The position numbers and the translations under genes were made by a program. Source: JBBRYB01 sp038238115 (GTDB taxonomy: Bacteria; Actinomycetota; Actinomycetes; Propionibacteriales; Nocardioidaceae). Taken from it: a DNA stretch of 64,000 nucleotides. This document shows positions 1 through 8,814 of the stretch, piece by piece. The stretch spans positions 56,691 through 120,690 of the forward strand of contig JBBRYB010000010.1 in assembly GCA_038238115.1 (NCBI GenBank). Reading direction: 5' to 3'. How positions within the stretch are numbered: position 1 is the first letter of the stretch; every line of letters begins with the position of its first letter. The notes under the pieces are model-generated. The model was not told the origin of the DNA. It saw nothing but the letters and a program-made list of their open reading frames with translations, and did no database searches.

Positions 1-81
1 TCTGAGGGTCAGGCGTGAATAGGGCTCCAGGTGTGACAGCACGCGCCGGATCTCACCTTGGGAGTGGCTGTCCTGGCCCAT
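1..81 (-). CDS. Partial CDS divergent from the MocR gene, product unknown
   Basis: An open frame runs leftward from an ATG at 81 off the window edge; it begins MGQDSHSQGEIRRVLSH and has no stop in its 27 visible codons. A TACGGT -10 box (minus strand, 93 to 88) lies exactly 6 nt before the ATG, which suggests a leaderless transcript. It is divergent from the MocR-family regulator at 147, and such regulators often control a divergent neighbour. Too little is visible to name a family. The frame could be chance, but the promoter spacing argues for a real gene. Confidence 0.5.
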   Translation of the reverse strand, partial: MGQDSHSQGEIRRVLSHLEPYSRLTLR

Positions 82-101
82 GTGGCTACCGTAATGCTCC
101 A

Positions 102-144
102 AGGTCCTATCATCAGGTCCTCTTCGCGGCAAGAAAGTAGGACC
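102..144. promoter_or_regulatory. Candidate MocR operator between divergent promoters
   Basis: AGGTCCT occurs twice as a direct repeat (102-108 and 115-121, 13-bp period), and an inverted copy AGGACC lies at 139-144 just before the start of the regulator. MocR/PdxR/GabR proteins are known to bind direct repeats between themselves and a divergent target. The assignment to this regulator is inference. Confidence 0.4.
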
Positions 145-146
145 AG

Positions 147-1640
147 TTGGCTGAGCGAGCCCAGCAGCGCCGCGCGTCCTGGCTGCCCGTCGCCTTGAGT
201 GACCAGCAGGGGCGGACGCTGCGCCAGCAGCTTCGCGAGGCGATGAAGGAGGCGATCCGGGTCGGGCGGCTCCCGGCCGGTGCGCAGGTTCCGTCCACCC
301 GTGCACTCGCCGACGACTTGGGAGTTTCTCGAGGAGTTGTGGTGGATGCGTACGAGCAGCTGGTCGCGGAAGGCTTCCTTACCAGCCGCGCGGGCTCGGG
401 GACGGTCGTCAGCGACGTAGCACGCCCTCTCGCCCGACCGACTCCGGCGTTGGTCCCGCCCGTCGGCGTCGGCGGACCGAGCTACACCATCGACCTGCGC
501 CCCGGTCTGCCTGACCTGGCCGCGTTCCCTCGGACAGCATGGCTGGCCGCGACCCGTGACGTGCTGCGCGATCTGCCCGACGACGAGCTCGGATATGTGG
601 CTCCCTGGGGCGCGTTGGGTCTCCGGCAGGAGCTCGCGGACTATCTGACCCGCGTCCGTGCGGCGATGGTGGAGTCCGACCAGCTCGTCGTCGCGACCGG
701 CGCCACTCAGGCGCTCACGCTGCTGGTTCGCACCCTCGCCGAGGCGGGGCACGACATGCTTGCCGTCGAGTCGCCGAGCAATGCAGTCCAGCGTCGAGTT
801 CTCGGTCGCCACGTCTCGCGGATCATCGACGTACCGGTGGACGACGAAGGCCTCGACGTGGCGGCGCTCCGGCGCACGGCAACACGCGCGGTGCTGGTCA
901 CCCCGGCGCATCAGTATCCAAGTGGGGTCGTGCTGTCCGCCGCCCGCCGCAGCGCGCTGATGAGGTGGGCCGAGGACGTCGATGGCGTCGTCATCGAGGA
1001 TGACTACGACCCCGAGTTTCGCTACGACCGTCGTCCGGTCGGCTGCCTCCAGGGGCTCGACCCTCGCCATGTCACACTGGTTGGCTCGGTCAGCAAGTCA
1101 CTCGCCCCCGGCCTGCGGCTGGGATGGGTGGTGGCGCCGCGGCCGTTGCACGAGGCCTTGATGGCGGCCAAGCGCGACGATGACTTCGGGAGTCCCGTGC
1201 TCGGCCAACATGTCTTGGCCCGGCTGCTGGCCGACGGCGGCTACGACCGTCATATCCGGCGCGCCAGACGGCGTTACATGGATCGTCGCGACGCACTCGT
1301 CGCAGCACTGAGCCGGAAGCTCTCGGACTGGGATGTGTCAGGTCGGGCGGGCGGCCTGCACATCATGCTTCGGCTACCGCGCGGACTCGACGAGGAGCAG
1401 GTATGCGGGGCGGCCGCGGCGAGAGGCCTCGCCGTACAGGGCACTCGGGCGATGTATGGCACGCTGCCCGCGCCGGACGGTCTGCTCCTCAGCTATGCGC
1501 GGGCGCCGGCGGGAGTGTTGAGCGAGGCGGTGGAACGCCTCGCTGCCGCATGCGCCCTGACCGCGAGCGGGATGCACACCGGCGCAAGCGCCGCAGCCGA
1601 TCGAGGCGTCCGTCCTGCGACGGCTCTCGACTACTACTGA
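147..1640 (+). CDS. MocR/PdxR-family transcriptional regulator (GntR HTH plus aminotransferase-like domain)
   Basis: The 497-aa protein has an N-terminal winged-helix GntR domain (about residues 20-90, with PSTRALADDLGVSRGVV) followed by a fold-type I aminotransferase domain. The PLP-lysine region reads LVGSVSKSLAPGLRLGW, so the lysine needed to hold PLP is kept. The family senses PLP or an amino-compound aldimine and regulates vitamin B6, GABA, taurine or amino-acid genes. The only upstream start in frame is the TTG at 147, behind a purine-rich AAGTAGGA; a stop precedes it at 138. The likely target is the divergent gene at 81. Length is normal for the family (about 450-500 aa). Confidence 0.88.
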   Translation: MAERAQQRRASWLPVALSDQQGRTLRQQLREAMKEAIRVGRLPAGAQVPSTRALADDLGVSRGVVVDAYEQLVAEGFLTSRAGSGTVVSDVARPLARPTPALVPPVGVGGPSYTIDLRPGLPDLAAFPRTAWLAATRDVLRDLPDDELGYVAPWGALGLRQELADYLTRVRAAMVESDQLVVATGATQALTLLVRTLAEAGHDMLAVESPSNAVQRRVLGRHVSRIIDVPVDDEGLDVAALRRTATRAVLVTPAHQYPSGVVLSAARRSALMRWAEDVDGVVIEDDYDPEFRYDRRPVGCLQGLDPRHVTLVGSVSKSLAPGLRLGWVVAPRPLHEALMAAKRDDDFGSPVLGQHVLARLLADGGYDRHIRRARRRYMDRRDALVAALSRKLSDWDVSGRAGGLHIMLRLPRGLDEEQVCGAAAARGLAVQGTRAMYGTLPAPDGLLLSYARAPAGVLSEAVERLAAACALTASGMHTGASAAADRGVRPATALDYY

Positions 1641-1712
1641 GGCTGCGGACCACACCCGGCACAGATGGACGATGGCGGCTACGCCGAGGATCGCCTGAAC
1701 CCCGCCGCAGCC
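1641..1712. terminator. Inverted repeat between convergent genes, possible terminator
   Basis: GGCTGCGG directly after the MocR stop (1641-1648) is complementary to CCGCAGCC at 1705-1712, close to the stop of the convergent lactonase gene. There is no T tract and the loop is long (56 nt), so termination activity is uncertain. Confidence 0.25.
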
Positions 1713-1725
1713 GCCACCGCTCACC

Positions 1726-2955
1726 TCAGTAGACGGCCAGACCCGAGGCCCCGTCCGCGACCGGCAGGCCCCCGGTGACGACACCGCCGAGTGGGGACAG
1801 GCCACCGTCGTCTTGGATCTCGAAGGAGGCGACGCCCCCAGGGCCCCTCAGCAGCAGGTAGAGGTAGTGGCTATCGGCGCTGAGAGCCAAGTCCACCGGC
1901 TGGCTCGTCAATCCGAGGAATGCCGCCTTGCCCTTGATCACGCGGACATGGCCCGCGGAGTCGAATGAGTAGCTGGAGATGGTGCCACTGCCGAAGTTCG
2001 CCGTGTAGGCGTAGCGCCCGTCGTCAGTGATGATCACCCAGCAGGTGTCCGTCTGGTGGTTGCGGACAGACCCGCTGACAACGTTCAGGCCGCCCCTCGA
2101 AGAGACCCGGTATGACGAGACTGCGGCCCTGCCGGGAGTAGCGTCGAAGGACTCGGCGACGAGGAGCTGATGGTTACCTCGAAAGGCCAAGCTGAACGGT
2201 CGAATGCCGTGAGAGGCGTCCCTTCTCGGTGCGGCGCTGGGCCGTCCGTCGTCGCGCACCCGGAAGGCGTCGATCGCGCGCTCCGGGGACAGGACCAGGT
2301 TGGTCGTCTTCTGGGTCACGAGCAGGAGTCTGCCGTCGGGGCTGAACTCCACCTGGCCGGGGACTGCGATAGGCGAGCTCAGCAATCTGAACGAGTGCGC
2401 CAGCGGATTCAGGGTTCCGCGATCCGTGATCCTGAAACCACGAATGCCGTTGCCCGCTACGGACCCGTCGAGCACATAGAGCAGGTGGCCGTGGATGGTC
2501 AGGCTGTTCGGCTCGTCGCCCGCATACACCTTCTGCAGAAACGTGAGCTGAGTTCCCTTGACGGCGAAGACGGTGATGTTGTCGCTGCCGGCGTTGGCGG
2601 CATACAGGAAACGATGGTCACGACTCAGCCGCAAGGCGCCCTGGGTGTCCAGGTCTGTTCCGATTCCGGTGCCGCGGGTGGGCACGCGTCCGACTCGTGT
2701 CAAGGCGCCGTCGTCGGCACGCCGGTAGGTGACGATCTGGTTGCCCGTGCTTCGGTTGCTCATCGCGAAGGCGGCGCCGCCTGCGGGCGATCCGGCCCGA
2801 GACGCCACACTGCGGCTACCGGCCTCGGCGCCCTCGACGACCGTGGCCGTGGTCATGCCGAGAAGTGTTGTCAAAGACAATGCGCCAACGGCGAGCGACC
2901 TGGCGCGACTTCCCAGTCCTTGTGCTCCTCGTTGCTCGTTGAACTTTCTGATCAC
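1726..2955 (-). CDS. Secreted lactonase-family beta-propeller protein
   Basis: A 409-aa protein with a positively charged start and a hydrophobic stretch (about residues 18-40) that looks like an export signal. It is followed by repeated propeller blades with YAANAGSDNITVF, LEFSPDGR-like and YTANFGSGTISSY motifs. This is the 6-phosphogluconolactonase (Pgl/YbhE-type) seven-bladed fold. The cytoplasmic enzymes hydrolyse 6-phosphogluconolactone, but an exported copy probably acts on another substrate or is structural. The start is a GTG with AAGGATG about 9 nt upstream. The gene stands alone between a convergent MocR gene and a long upstream intergenic region. Confidence 0.75.
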   Translation of the reverse strand: MIRKFNEQRGAQGLGSRARSLAVGALSLTTLLGMTTATVVEGAEAGSRSVASRAGSPAGGAAFAMSNRSTGNQIVTYRRADDGALTRVGRVPTRGTGIGTDLDTQGALRLSRDHRFLYAANAGSDNITVFAVKGTQLTFLQKVYAGDEPNSLTIHGHLLYVLDGSVAGNGIRGFRITDRGTLNPLAHSFRLLSSPIAVPGQVEFSPDGRLLLVTQKTTNLVLSPERAIDAFRVRDDGRPSAAPRRDASHGIRPFSLAFRGNHQLLVAESFDATPGRAAVSSYRVSSRGGLNVVSGSVRNHQTDTCWVIITDDGRYAYTANFGSGTISSYSFDSAGHVRVIKGKAAFLGLTSQPVDLALSADSHYLYLLLRGPGGVASFEIQDDGGLSPLGGVVTGGLPVADGASGLAVY

Positions 2956-3303
2956 TTGGCGGTCATCCTTTTCTCGATGGTGTCACCGGTGCGGTGACGG
3001 CACGACTCCGTGACTCCTGCGCGGCGCATTGTGCTGTGCCGCATGTGGCTTTCAGCCGTCAAATGGGAGTTTGCTCAGTCAAGCCCAGCGTTCTGGGAAT
3101 GACCCTTACAACTCCCTTACACACGGTGTGTGCTGGCATTGGCGTTCAGCCTGGGTGTCGAGGCGCCACAAGTTGCCGGACTCCGATCAAGGCGCAGCAG
3201 CGTATCTGCGAGACCGGCAACTAGGTGGCGCCTGGACGACGTCCTTCCGCACCGCGCGTTTGGGGCCTGCCGACGGGCGCGAACCACCCGCCACATTGTC
3301 CCT
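2956..3303. promoter_or_regulatory. 348-bp intergenic region with an 11-bp-period direct repeat
   Basis: This region lies upstream of the lactonase-family gene and downstream of the DUF427 gene. It holds CCCTTACA at 3103-3110 and again at 3114-3121, an 11-bp period typical of OmpR/PhoB-type or SARP sites, directly followed by ACACAC-G-GTGTGT (3119-3131). No convincing ORF is present. Which regulator binds is unknown. Confidence 0.35.
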
Positions 3304-4095
3304 TCAGACGAAGGGCGTGGTTGGCCGGTCTTGCAGCTGGCCGTCGAGATGCAGATCGACGCGTTCGTTGTAGAAGCAGATAAGGCCGGTCACCTTCTGG
3401 CTCTCCGGTGCAGGAGTTCGATAGACCCACGCGAGGTCGTGGTGCACGCCTGCGCCGATGTCGAGCGACCACCAGGTGGCGGTCCCCTTGTAGGCGCAGT
3501 GGCTGACCGTCGGGCTCGGGCGGAGCAGGTCGGTGCGGACATGGCTCATCGGGAGGTAGTAGCGAGGCACCAGGCCAGTCTCGAAGAGGATCCGCGGCTG
3601 ATTGGTCTCCGCGACGGTGACGCCGTCCACGACGAGCCGGACATGACGGGAGCTGGCCAGCACGTCGACGCGCTTGTAGGGATCGCGGGGGTGCACGTAG
3701 ACCGGTTCGTCCTCCTCGAGCCATTCGTCCATCGCGTTCCAGTCGATGCGTACCAGGTCGCGCAGCTCGGCAACAGCGGAGTCGAGGTAGGCCGTGGCCG
3801 CGCCAGGTAGCGTCCGGCCGGCCACGCTCAGGTCGAACACCTGGCCGTCACCAAGGTCGGCGGAGCGGTCGACTCGGCCGGTCGCGAGAAGCTCGGCCCG
3901 CACGTCCGGGCGGGGCAGGTAGTACGTCGGGTATTGGGGCTTCTCCCACACCAGCATCGTCGAGCGGCTGTCAGCGGCAGTCACCCCATCCACAAGGGCG
4001 CGGACTCGCTTCGGCGTAGGTTCCAGGCGCAGAAGTCGTCGCGTCGACCCTCCGGCGAGATCAGTGTCGGTGGTGCGGCCAGCTTGCTCGCTCAT
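3304..4095 (-). CDS. Two-domain DUF427 protein
   Basis: The 263-aa protein has two DUF427 modules in tandem, about residues 20-125 (with WEKPQYPTYYLPRPDV) and 135-260 (with VRLVVDGVTVAETNQPRILFE then YYLPMSHV and YKGTATWWSL). DUF427 is a small beta-barrel fold with no firmly assigned chemistry. The start chosen is the ATG at 4095 because AAGGAGGAGG lies just upstream; an in-frame ATG at 4113 would place this ribosome site inside the gene. It is a single gene, with the threonine-dehydratase-like gene next upstream on the same strand after 78 bp. Confidence 0.8.
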   Translation of the reverse strand: MSEQAGRTTDTDLAGGSTRRLLRLEPTPKRVRALVDGVTAADSRSTMLVWEKPQYPTYYLPRPDVRAELLATGRVDRSADLGDGQVFDLSVAGRTLPGAATAYLDSAVAELRDLVRIDWNAMDEWLEEDEPVYVHPRDPYKRVDVLASSRHVRLVVDGVTVAETNQPRILFETGLVPRYYLPMSHVRTDLLRPSPTVSHCAYKGTATWWSLDIGAGVHHDLAWVYRTPAPESQKVTGLICFYNERVDLHLDGQLQDRPTTPFV

Positions 4096-4173
4096 CGTTG
4101 CCTCCTCCTTCATGCTTCGTACGTCGACGCCTCCTCACGGCGCAGTCACCGGCCGGCCCTGGCCGGTGACTGC

Positions 4174-5145
4174 TTACACCGCCGGCGTCTGGCCCGCCAG
4201 GACGTCCGCGAGCATGGCGGTGTCGACGTTTCCTCCGGTTTGGATGACGGCGACCCGCCGGCCACGCACCAACTCTCGTTCGGCAAGCAGACCTGCAAGG
4301 GCGATGGCGCCGGCCGGTTCCGCTGTGTTGTGGGTAGTCGCGAACTGAATGCGCATCGCTTCGGCCACCGCCTCCTCGCTGACCTCGACGATGCGGGCGG
4401 CGCCGGCGTTGATCACGGAGACCGCGGCGGGCTCCGGCACGCGGCAGGCGACGCCGTCGACGAACGTGTCAGCGGTATCCGTCGAGACGACGTACCCCGC
4501 CGAGAACGACCGGGAGTACGCCGGCGCCCGCTCGGAGACCACACCCACGATGTCGGTATGCAGACCCAGCAGGTCCCGCACCCGGACCAGTCCGCTGATG
4601 CCCGACCCCATCCCGACGGGCACGTAGACCGCGTCCAGGTCACCGACGGCATCGAACAGCTCCCGCGCGTACGTCGCGACACCGAGGACGAGGTCGACGT
4701 GGTACGACGGCACGACCTCGAGCTCGCGCTTCTGAGCAAGCTCCACCGAGAACTCACGCGCCGCCTGGAAGTCGTGACCGTGCTCGACCACCTCGGCGCC
4801 GAAGCCACGCATCGCGGCGTTCTTGTCCAGGCTGTTGTTGCGCGGTACCACGATCGTCACGTCGAGCCCGGCTGCCCTGCCGGCCATCGCCAGGCTCTGT
4901 CCATGGTTGCCGCGTGTCGCGGACACGATGCCGGTGACCTCTGGCCGCTGCCTTCGCAGCCGGTCGGCGTAGACCAGGCCGCCCCGCACCTTGAAGGCAC
5001 CTGTCGGGGTGTGGTTCTCATGCTTGACCCAGACTTGTGCGCCGGCGACCTCGCCCAGCAGGGGCCACCGATACTGCGGCGTCACAGGCACCGAGCGACG
5101 TACCACATCGGTGGCATACGCCAACTCGTCAAGACCGAAGGGCAC
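4174..5145 (-). CDS. Threonine/serine dehydratase-like PLP enzyme
   Basis: A 323-aa fold-type II PLP enzyme. The PLP lysine lies in the family motif HENHTPTGAFKVRGG, the substrate loop is SATRGNHGQS, and the glycine-rich phosphate site is VPVGMGSGISGLVR. There is no C-terminal ACT regulatory domain, so it resembles catabolic or biodegradative dehydratases, or ectoine-utilisation EutB-like enzymes, more than biosynthetic IlvA. Deamination of threonine or serine to a 2-oxo acid is inferred from the family. The GTG at 5145 is chosen: CAGACT lies 6 nt upstream on the minus strand, giving a leaderless arrangement, and the length is then usual. Longer in-frame extensions would run into the divergent oxidoreductase gene. 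Confidence 0.8.
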   Translation of the reverse strand: MPFGLDELAYATDVVRRSVPVTPQYRWPLLGEVAGAQVWVKHENHTPTGAFKVRGGLVYADRLRRQRPEVTGIVSATRGNHGQSLAMAGRAAGLDVTIVVPRNNSLDKNAAMRGFGAEVVEHGHDFQAAREFSVELAQKRELEVVPSYHVDLVLGVATYARELFDAVGDLDAVYVPVGMGSGISGLVRVRDLLGLHTDIVGVVSERAPAYSRSFSAGYVVSTDTADTFVDGVACRVPEPAAVSVINAGAARIVEVSEEAVAEAMRIQFATTHNTAEPAGAIALAGLLAERELVRGRRVAVIQTGGNVDTAMLADVLAGQTPAV

Positions 5146-5312
5146 GCAGCGAGTCTGGCACAGGGCTTCCGGCTCGCGACGGCCATGCGTGCTTTCCGGC
5201 CCCGGCGGGTAAGGGGCTCCTGAGAACCCGCGCGCTGGATACCAAGCCGCGACGGCGTTCGGCAGCCGACTCCACGCACAACACAAGACAGAGGGCCAAG
5301 GGTGACCAGACC

Positions 5313-6260
5313 ATGACAACAGCGATTGTCGCCACCGCGTTCGGTGGTCCCGAGGTCCTGTCCGTCGTCGACGTCCCGCTCCCCGAGCCGGCCGCAGGCG
5401 AAGTGTCGATCTCGATTCGAGCGGCCGGTGTCAACCCGGTCGACTACAAGATGTACAGCGGCAACATGGGCTCCGACGAGTCCTCGTTGCCGATGCGCCT
5501 CGGCTATGAGGCCGCTGGAGTGGTCAGCGCCGTCGGCGCTGATGCGGAGGAGCCCGCGGGGTCGGTCAACGTCGGCGACGAGGTTATCGCGTTTCGTGTG
5601 TCCGCCGCCTACGCGGCCGACCTCACCGTGCCGGCCTCGGCGGTCGTGCCGAAGCCGTCCGGCATGAGCTGGGAGCAGGCGGCGGGCCTGATGTTGACGG
5701 GGGTGACGGCCTACCACGCACTTGAGGCGACCGGCGTGGGCCAGGGTGACACGGTGCTCATCCACGGGGCTTCCGGCGGGGTCGGGCTCAGCGCCGTCCA
5801 GATCGCCGTCGACCGGGGCGCCCACGTCGTCGGAACCGCCGGCGAAGCCCGGCAAGACTTGCTTCACCGGTACGGCGTCCAGCCCGTCGCGTACGGCGAC
5901 GGCCTCGCCGACCGCGTGCGGGAGGTTGCGCCCGACGGTGTCGATGCGGCCATCGACACCGTCGGCACGGATGAGGCGGTGGACGTCTCTCTCGAGCTCG
6001 TCGACGATCGGGACCGGATCGCCAGCATCGCGGCGTTCCAGCGCGGCCGTGGGGCCGGCATCAAGCTCCTCGGCGACGGCCCAGGTGCCGACCCCGGGAC
6101 CGAGCTGCGTGACGCCGCGCGGCTCGTGCTTAGCCACCTTGTCGAGGACGGCAAGCTCGAGGTGGTCGTGGTCAAGACGTTCCCGCTCGACGAGGCCGCC
6201 GAGGCGCACCGCTTCCTCGCCGGTGGCCATCCGGGCGGCAAGGTCGTCCTCGTCCCATAG
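5313..6260 (+). CDS. NADP-dependent quinone oxidoreductase (MDR superfamily)
   Basis: The 315-aa protein is a medium-chain dehydrogenase/reductase without the structural zinc cysteines. It has a GroES-like N-terminal domain (about 1-125) and a Rossmann domain with the nucleotide motif HGASGGVGLSAVQIA near 150. The family reduces quinones or activated alkenes with NADPH. The start is ATG at 5313, with AAGGGTGA about 8 nt upstream. It is divergent from the threonine-dehydratase-like gene and convergent with the CYTH-CHAD gene 12 bp downstream. The physiological substrate is unknown. Confidence 0.85.
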   Translation: MTTAIVATAFGGPEVLSVVDVPLPEPAAGEVSISIRAAGVNPVDYKMYSGNMGSDESSLPMRLGYEAAGVVSAVGADAEEPAGSVNVGDEVIAFRVSAAYAADLTVPASAVVPKPSGMSWEQAAGLMLTGVTAYHALEATGVGQGDTVLIHGASGGVGLSAVQIAVDRGAHVVGTAGEARQDLLHRYGVQPVAYGDGLADRVREVAPDGVDAAIDTVGTDEAVDVSLELVDDRDRIASIAAFQRGRGAGIKLLGDGPGADPGTELRDAARLVLSHLVEDGKLEVVVVKTFPLDEAAEAHRFLAGGHPGGKVVLVP

Positions 6261-6272
6261 CCGCGCGGTGGC

Positions 6273-7721
6273 TCACGCCTTGACGCGGCCGACGGCGGCA
6301 TGGATCACGTCCGCGCGCCTCCACTCCTGGCCCAGCAGCACGCCGTACGTGAAGCCGTTCTCGCCGCGTCTGTCTCCCGCCGCAGCACCCAACCGCCTGA
6401 GCACGCCGGCGCTCACGACACTGTCCTGGTGTTCGCCGAGAAGCTTCTGCAGCTGCTTGGCCCTCTTGACGCGCTTCTTTGCCGGGCCGGCCAGGACAGG
6501 GACGGCCAGCTCGTTGGCATACCGGAAGCGCTTGGTCGCTTTACGAGCCTGATGCACGACGGCGGCTTCGGCGCTGGGTTTGCTCGCCCTGCGAAGCCGC
6601 TTGCGCTGCTGCTTTCCAGCCCGGTCGACGTACTCCGCGACGCCCGACTTGGGCCGGGCCGCCTCGTCGGTGAAGGGCGGGTCGAGGCGCCAGGTCGCCA
6701 ACGTGTCCAGCAGGGCGAGGTAGCGCTTGCCGCGCATCGCCCGCACGAGGCGCCCGGCGGCGTCACGACGGTCAGCGGCCAAGGTCGACTCGATGGTGGA
6801 CCTCACGGGGCCGAGGACGAGCTCGCTCGTCAGCTCATCCACCTGCTCGAGCAGACGCCTGCGCATCACGTCGATGTCCCTGACCGCCCCCAACAGTTCA
6901 GCGAGCCAGACCAGCTCGGCGTCGAGGCGGTCGCGCTCCTCCGCCTCGAACAACGTGCAGAAGACCCGAAGTGTGCTGCGCAGCCGGCGCACGGCCACCC
7001 GGGTGGGATGGACGGCGTTCACTTCCCGGCGTAGGGCCAGGTCACCGTCGACGATCGCATCGATCTGCACGCGCAGGTAGTCGTCGACGAGCCCGCCAAG
7101 TCGTTTCCTGCCTGGCCGCTCCGGCAACGGTCCGAGGGTGCGGGCGAGCTTGGACTGACATGGCGACAGCTCGGCGCCCACATCGACGAGCCGCTCACCG
7201 AGCCGATCGAGCAGCGCGTCGTCACCGGCCGGACCGAGCTCGATCTCGACCTCGCGCCAGTCGAGGCTGTGGTCACGGTCGGCCGTGGACGCCGCTTGCA
7301 CGTGGTCGTCCGCGATCTCGGCCAGCAGCTCACCGTCCGTGTTCAGCAGGCGGTGGCTCACCCGGTTGGTCGATATCGTCGCCACCACGGTGAGGCGTCG
7401 GCCCCGCCGCACACCGAGGAGCAGCTGGGACAGCTCGCGCGGCACGGTGCCTCGTCGAGGCGGGAGGCGGACCTCCAACCGCCCGTCGCTCGCCGGAAGC
7501 TTGGCGTGCCAGCCGGCGTCATCACCTCCCGCTCGCCTGCGCAGCGTGATTCGCCGCTCCCGCAGCGCACCGTCAGCGGTGTCGAAGTAGGTCGCCTCCA
7601 GCTGCTGGGTGGTGGCTGACTCGACGCGGTCGACCTGTGGCGCGGCATCCTCGAAGTCGGGCAGCACGAACGACTCGTCGACGTCGTACTTGTGCTCCCG
7701 CTCGAGGTACTCATCTGCCAT
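6273..7721 (-). CDS. CYTH and CHAD domain-containing protein
   Basis: A 482-aa protein. The N-terminal CYTH domain (about 1-205) carries the triphosphate-tunnel motif EREHKY (ExExK, residues 7-11) and TYFDTADGALRERRITLRRR. The C-terminal CHAD helical domain (about 225-480) is rich in conserved His, Arg and Lys (VHPTRVAVRRLRSTLR, VHQARKATKRFRYANEL). CYTH domains bind or cleave triphosphate groups and CHAD domains bind polyphosphate granules, so a role in polyphosphate metabolism is likely. A GATAGT box lies 6 nt before the ATG, which could allow leaderless expression. It is convergent with the quinone oxidoreductase. Confidence 0.88.
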   Translation of the reverse strand: MADEYLEREHKYDVDESFVLPDFEDAAPQVDRVESATTQQLEATYFDTADGALRERRITLRRRAGGDDAGWHAKLPASDGRLEVRLPPRRGTVPRELSQLLLGVRRGRRLTVVATISTNRVSHRLLNTDGELLAEIADDHVQAASTADRDHSLDWREVEIELGPAGDDALLDRLGERLVDVGAELSPCQSKLARTLGPLPERPGRKRLGGLVDDYLRVQIDAIVDGDLALRREVNAVHPTRVAVRRLRSTLRVFCTLFEAEERDRLDAELVWLAELLGAVRDIDVMRRRLLEQVDELTSELVLGPVRSTIESTLAADRRDAAGRLVRAMRGKRYLALLDTLATWRLDPPFTDEAARPKSGVAEYVDRAGKQQRKRLRRASKPSAEAAVVHQARKATKRFRYANELAVPVLAGPAKKRVKRAKQLQKLLGEHQDSVVSAGVLRRLGAAAGDRRGENGFTYGVLLGQEWRRADVIHAAVGRVKA

Positions 7722-7838
7722 AGACCCACTATCTCGCGACCGGTGAGCATCCGCAGGAGGTTGCGCGCAGCACCTCGAGGGCCCGGCGGCGCGTCGACCT
7801 CCTTAACGTGGACGCAGCCGACTCGAAGGGACCCCCAG

Positions 7839-8402
7839 GTGACCACCCAGGACAGCACAGCGCAGCCAGCCCGCGAACTTCTCTGCGACTCGTTCGAGCG
7901 CGTCCGGCAGCTGGTGACCGGCACGACCGAAGGGCTGTCCCCGAGGGCGCCTACCTACCGCGTCGACGCGGACGCCAACACCATCGGCTGGCTGGTCTGG
8001 CACCTGTCGAGGGTGCAGGACGACCACATCGCCGACGCCGCTGGCGCAGACCAGGTGTGGACGAGCACGGGCTGGTACGAGCGCTTTGCGCTGCCGTTCG
8101 ACGCCGCCGCGACAGGGTATGGGCAAGACAGCGACGAAGTCGCCGCCGTCAACGTGGCTCCCGATCTGCTGGACGGCTACCACCGCGATGTCCATGGCCG
8201 AACGATCGAGTACGTCGAGTCGCTGAGCCACGACGAGCTGGCGCGGGTGCTGGACGACTCCTGGGACCCGCCGGTCACCGTCAGCGCGCGGCTCGTCAGT
8301 GTGCTCGGCGACTGCATGCAGCATCTCGGCCAGGTGGCCTACGTGCGTGGCCTTGCCGAGCGCGCCGAGAGGCAACATCGCATGACGTCTGACTCGGACT
8401 AG
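7839..8402 (+). CDS. DinB/DUF664-family protein
   Basis: The 187-aa protein looks like a DinB-fold four-helix bundle of the DUF664 type. It has the pattern NTIGWLVWHLSRVQDDHIAD early and DCMQHLGQVAYVRGL near the end, whose histidines match the metal-triad positions of the family. Relatives include thiol-dependent S-transferases such as mycothiol-dependent enzymes, but the reaction here is not known. The start is GTG at 7839 with AAGGGA about 7 nt upstream; longer in-frame starts overlap the divergent CYTH-CHAD gene. Confidence 0.78.
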   Translation: MTTQDSTAQPARELLCDSFERVRQLVTGTTEGLSPRAPTYRVDADANTIGWLVWHLSRVQDDHIADAAGADQVWTSTGWYERFALPFDAAATGYGQDSDEVAAVNVAPDLLDGYHRDVHGRTIEYVESLSHDELARVLDDSWDPPVTVSARLVSVLGDCMQHLGQVAYVRGLAERAERQHRMTSDSD

Positions 8403-8416
8403 GTGTGACGAGGTGG

Positions 8417-8692
8417 TCAGTCGCCGGGCCATTCTCCGGTCCAGCGTTCGAACAGCCGGGCACCGCCGCGATCCATCGCGGCCTTGACGACTGCATAGAT
8501 GGCGCCCTCGATCGCGGCCGCCACGAGGATGTCTCGCCAGCCGTATTCGGACTGCAGAGCACCTGGCGCATCGTCTTCGTCCTTGACGTGCTTCCAGACC
8601 TGTTTGAAGACGATCCCGGCGAGCAGTCCACCCGCGATGCTCGAGACCATGCCGACCGGGCGATAGGCGATCTTCGCGACCTTGCTGCTCAT
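8417..8692 (-). CDS. DUF4235 small membrane protein
   Basis: A 91-aa protein with two probable membrane-associated segments (MVSSIAGGLLAGIVFKQVW and DILVAAAIEGAIYAVVKAAM), matching the actinobacterial DUF4235 family of unknown function. The ATG at 8692 follows GGGAGGAGC. It is convergent with the DinB-like gene, 14 bp away. Confidence 0.75.
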   Translation of the reverse strand: MSSKVAKIAYRPVGMVSSIAGGLLAGIVFKQVWKHVKDEDDAPGALQSEYGWRDILVAAAIEGAIYAVVKAAMDRGGARLFERWTGEWPGD

Positions 8693-8814
8693 CGTCGCTC
8701 CTCCCAACTCTCCATGTGACCTGGCGATGGTGGCACCACCGCCAGCGGACCCGGGCCGGTAGTGCGCTCACGGCTTGTGCCCCCTCGCGAGGGTCCCAAA
8801 CGCCGGCTGCAAGC

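Noticed and set aside
4174..5319. Extended start of the threonine-dehydratase-like gene at 5319
   Set aside because: The extension would overlap the divergent oxidoreductase start and adds unconserved residues; the GTG at 5145 has a leaderless promoter.
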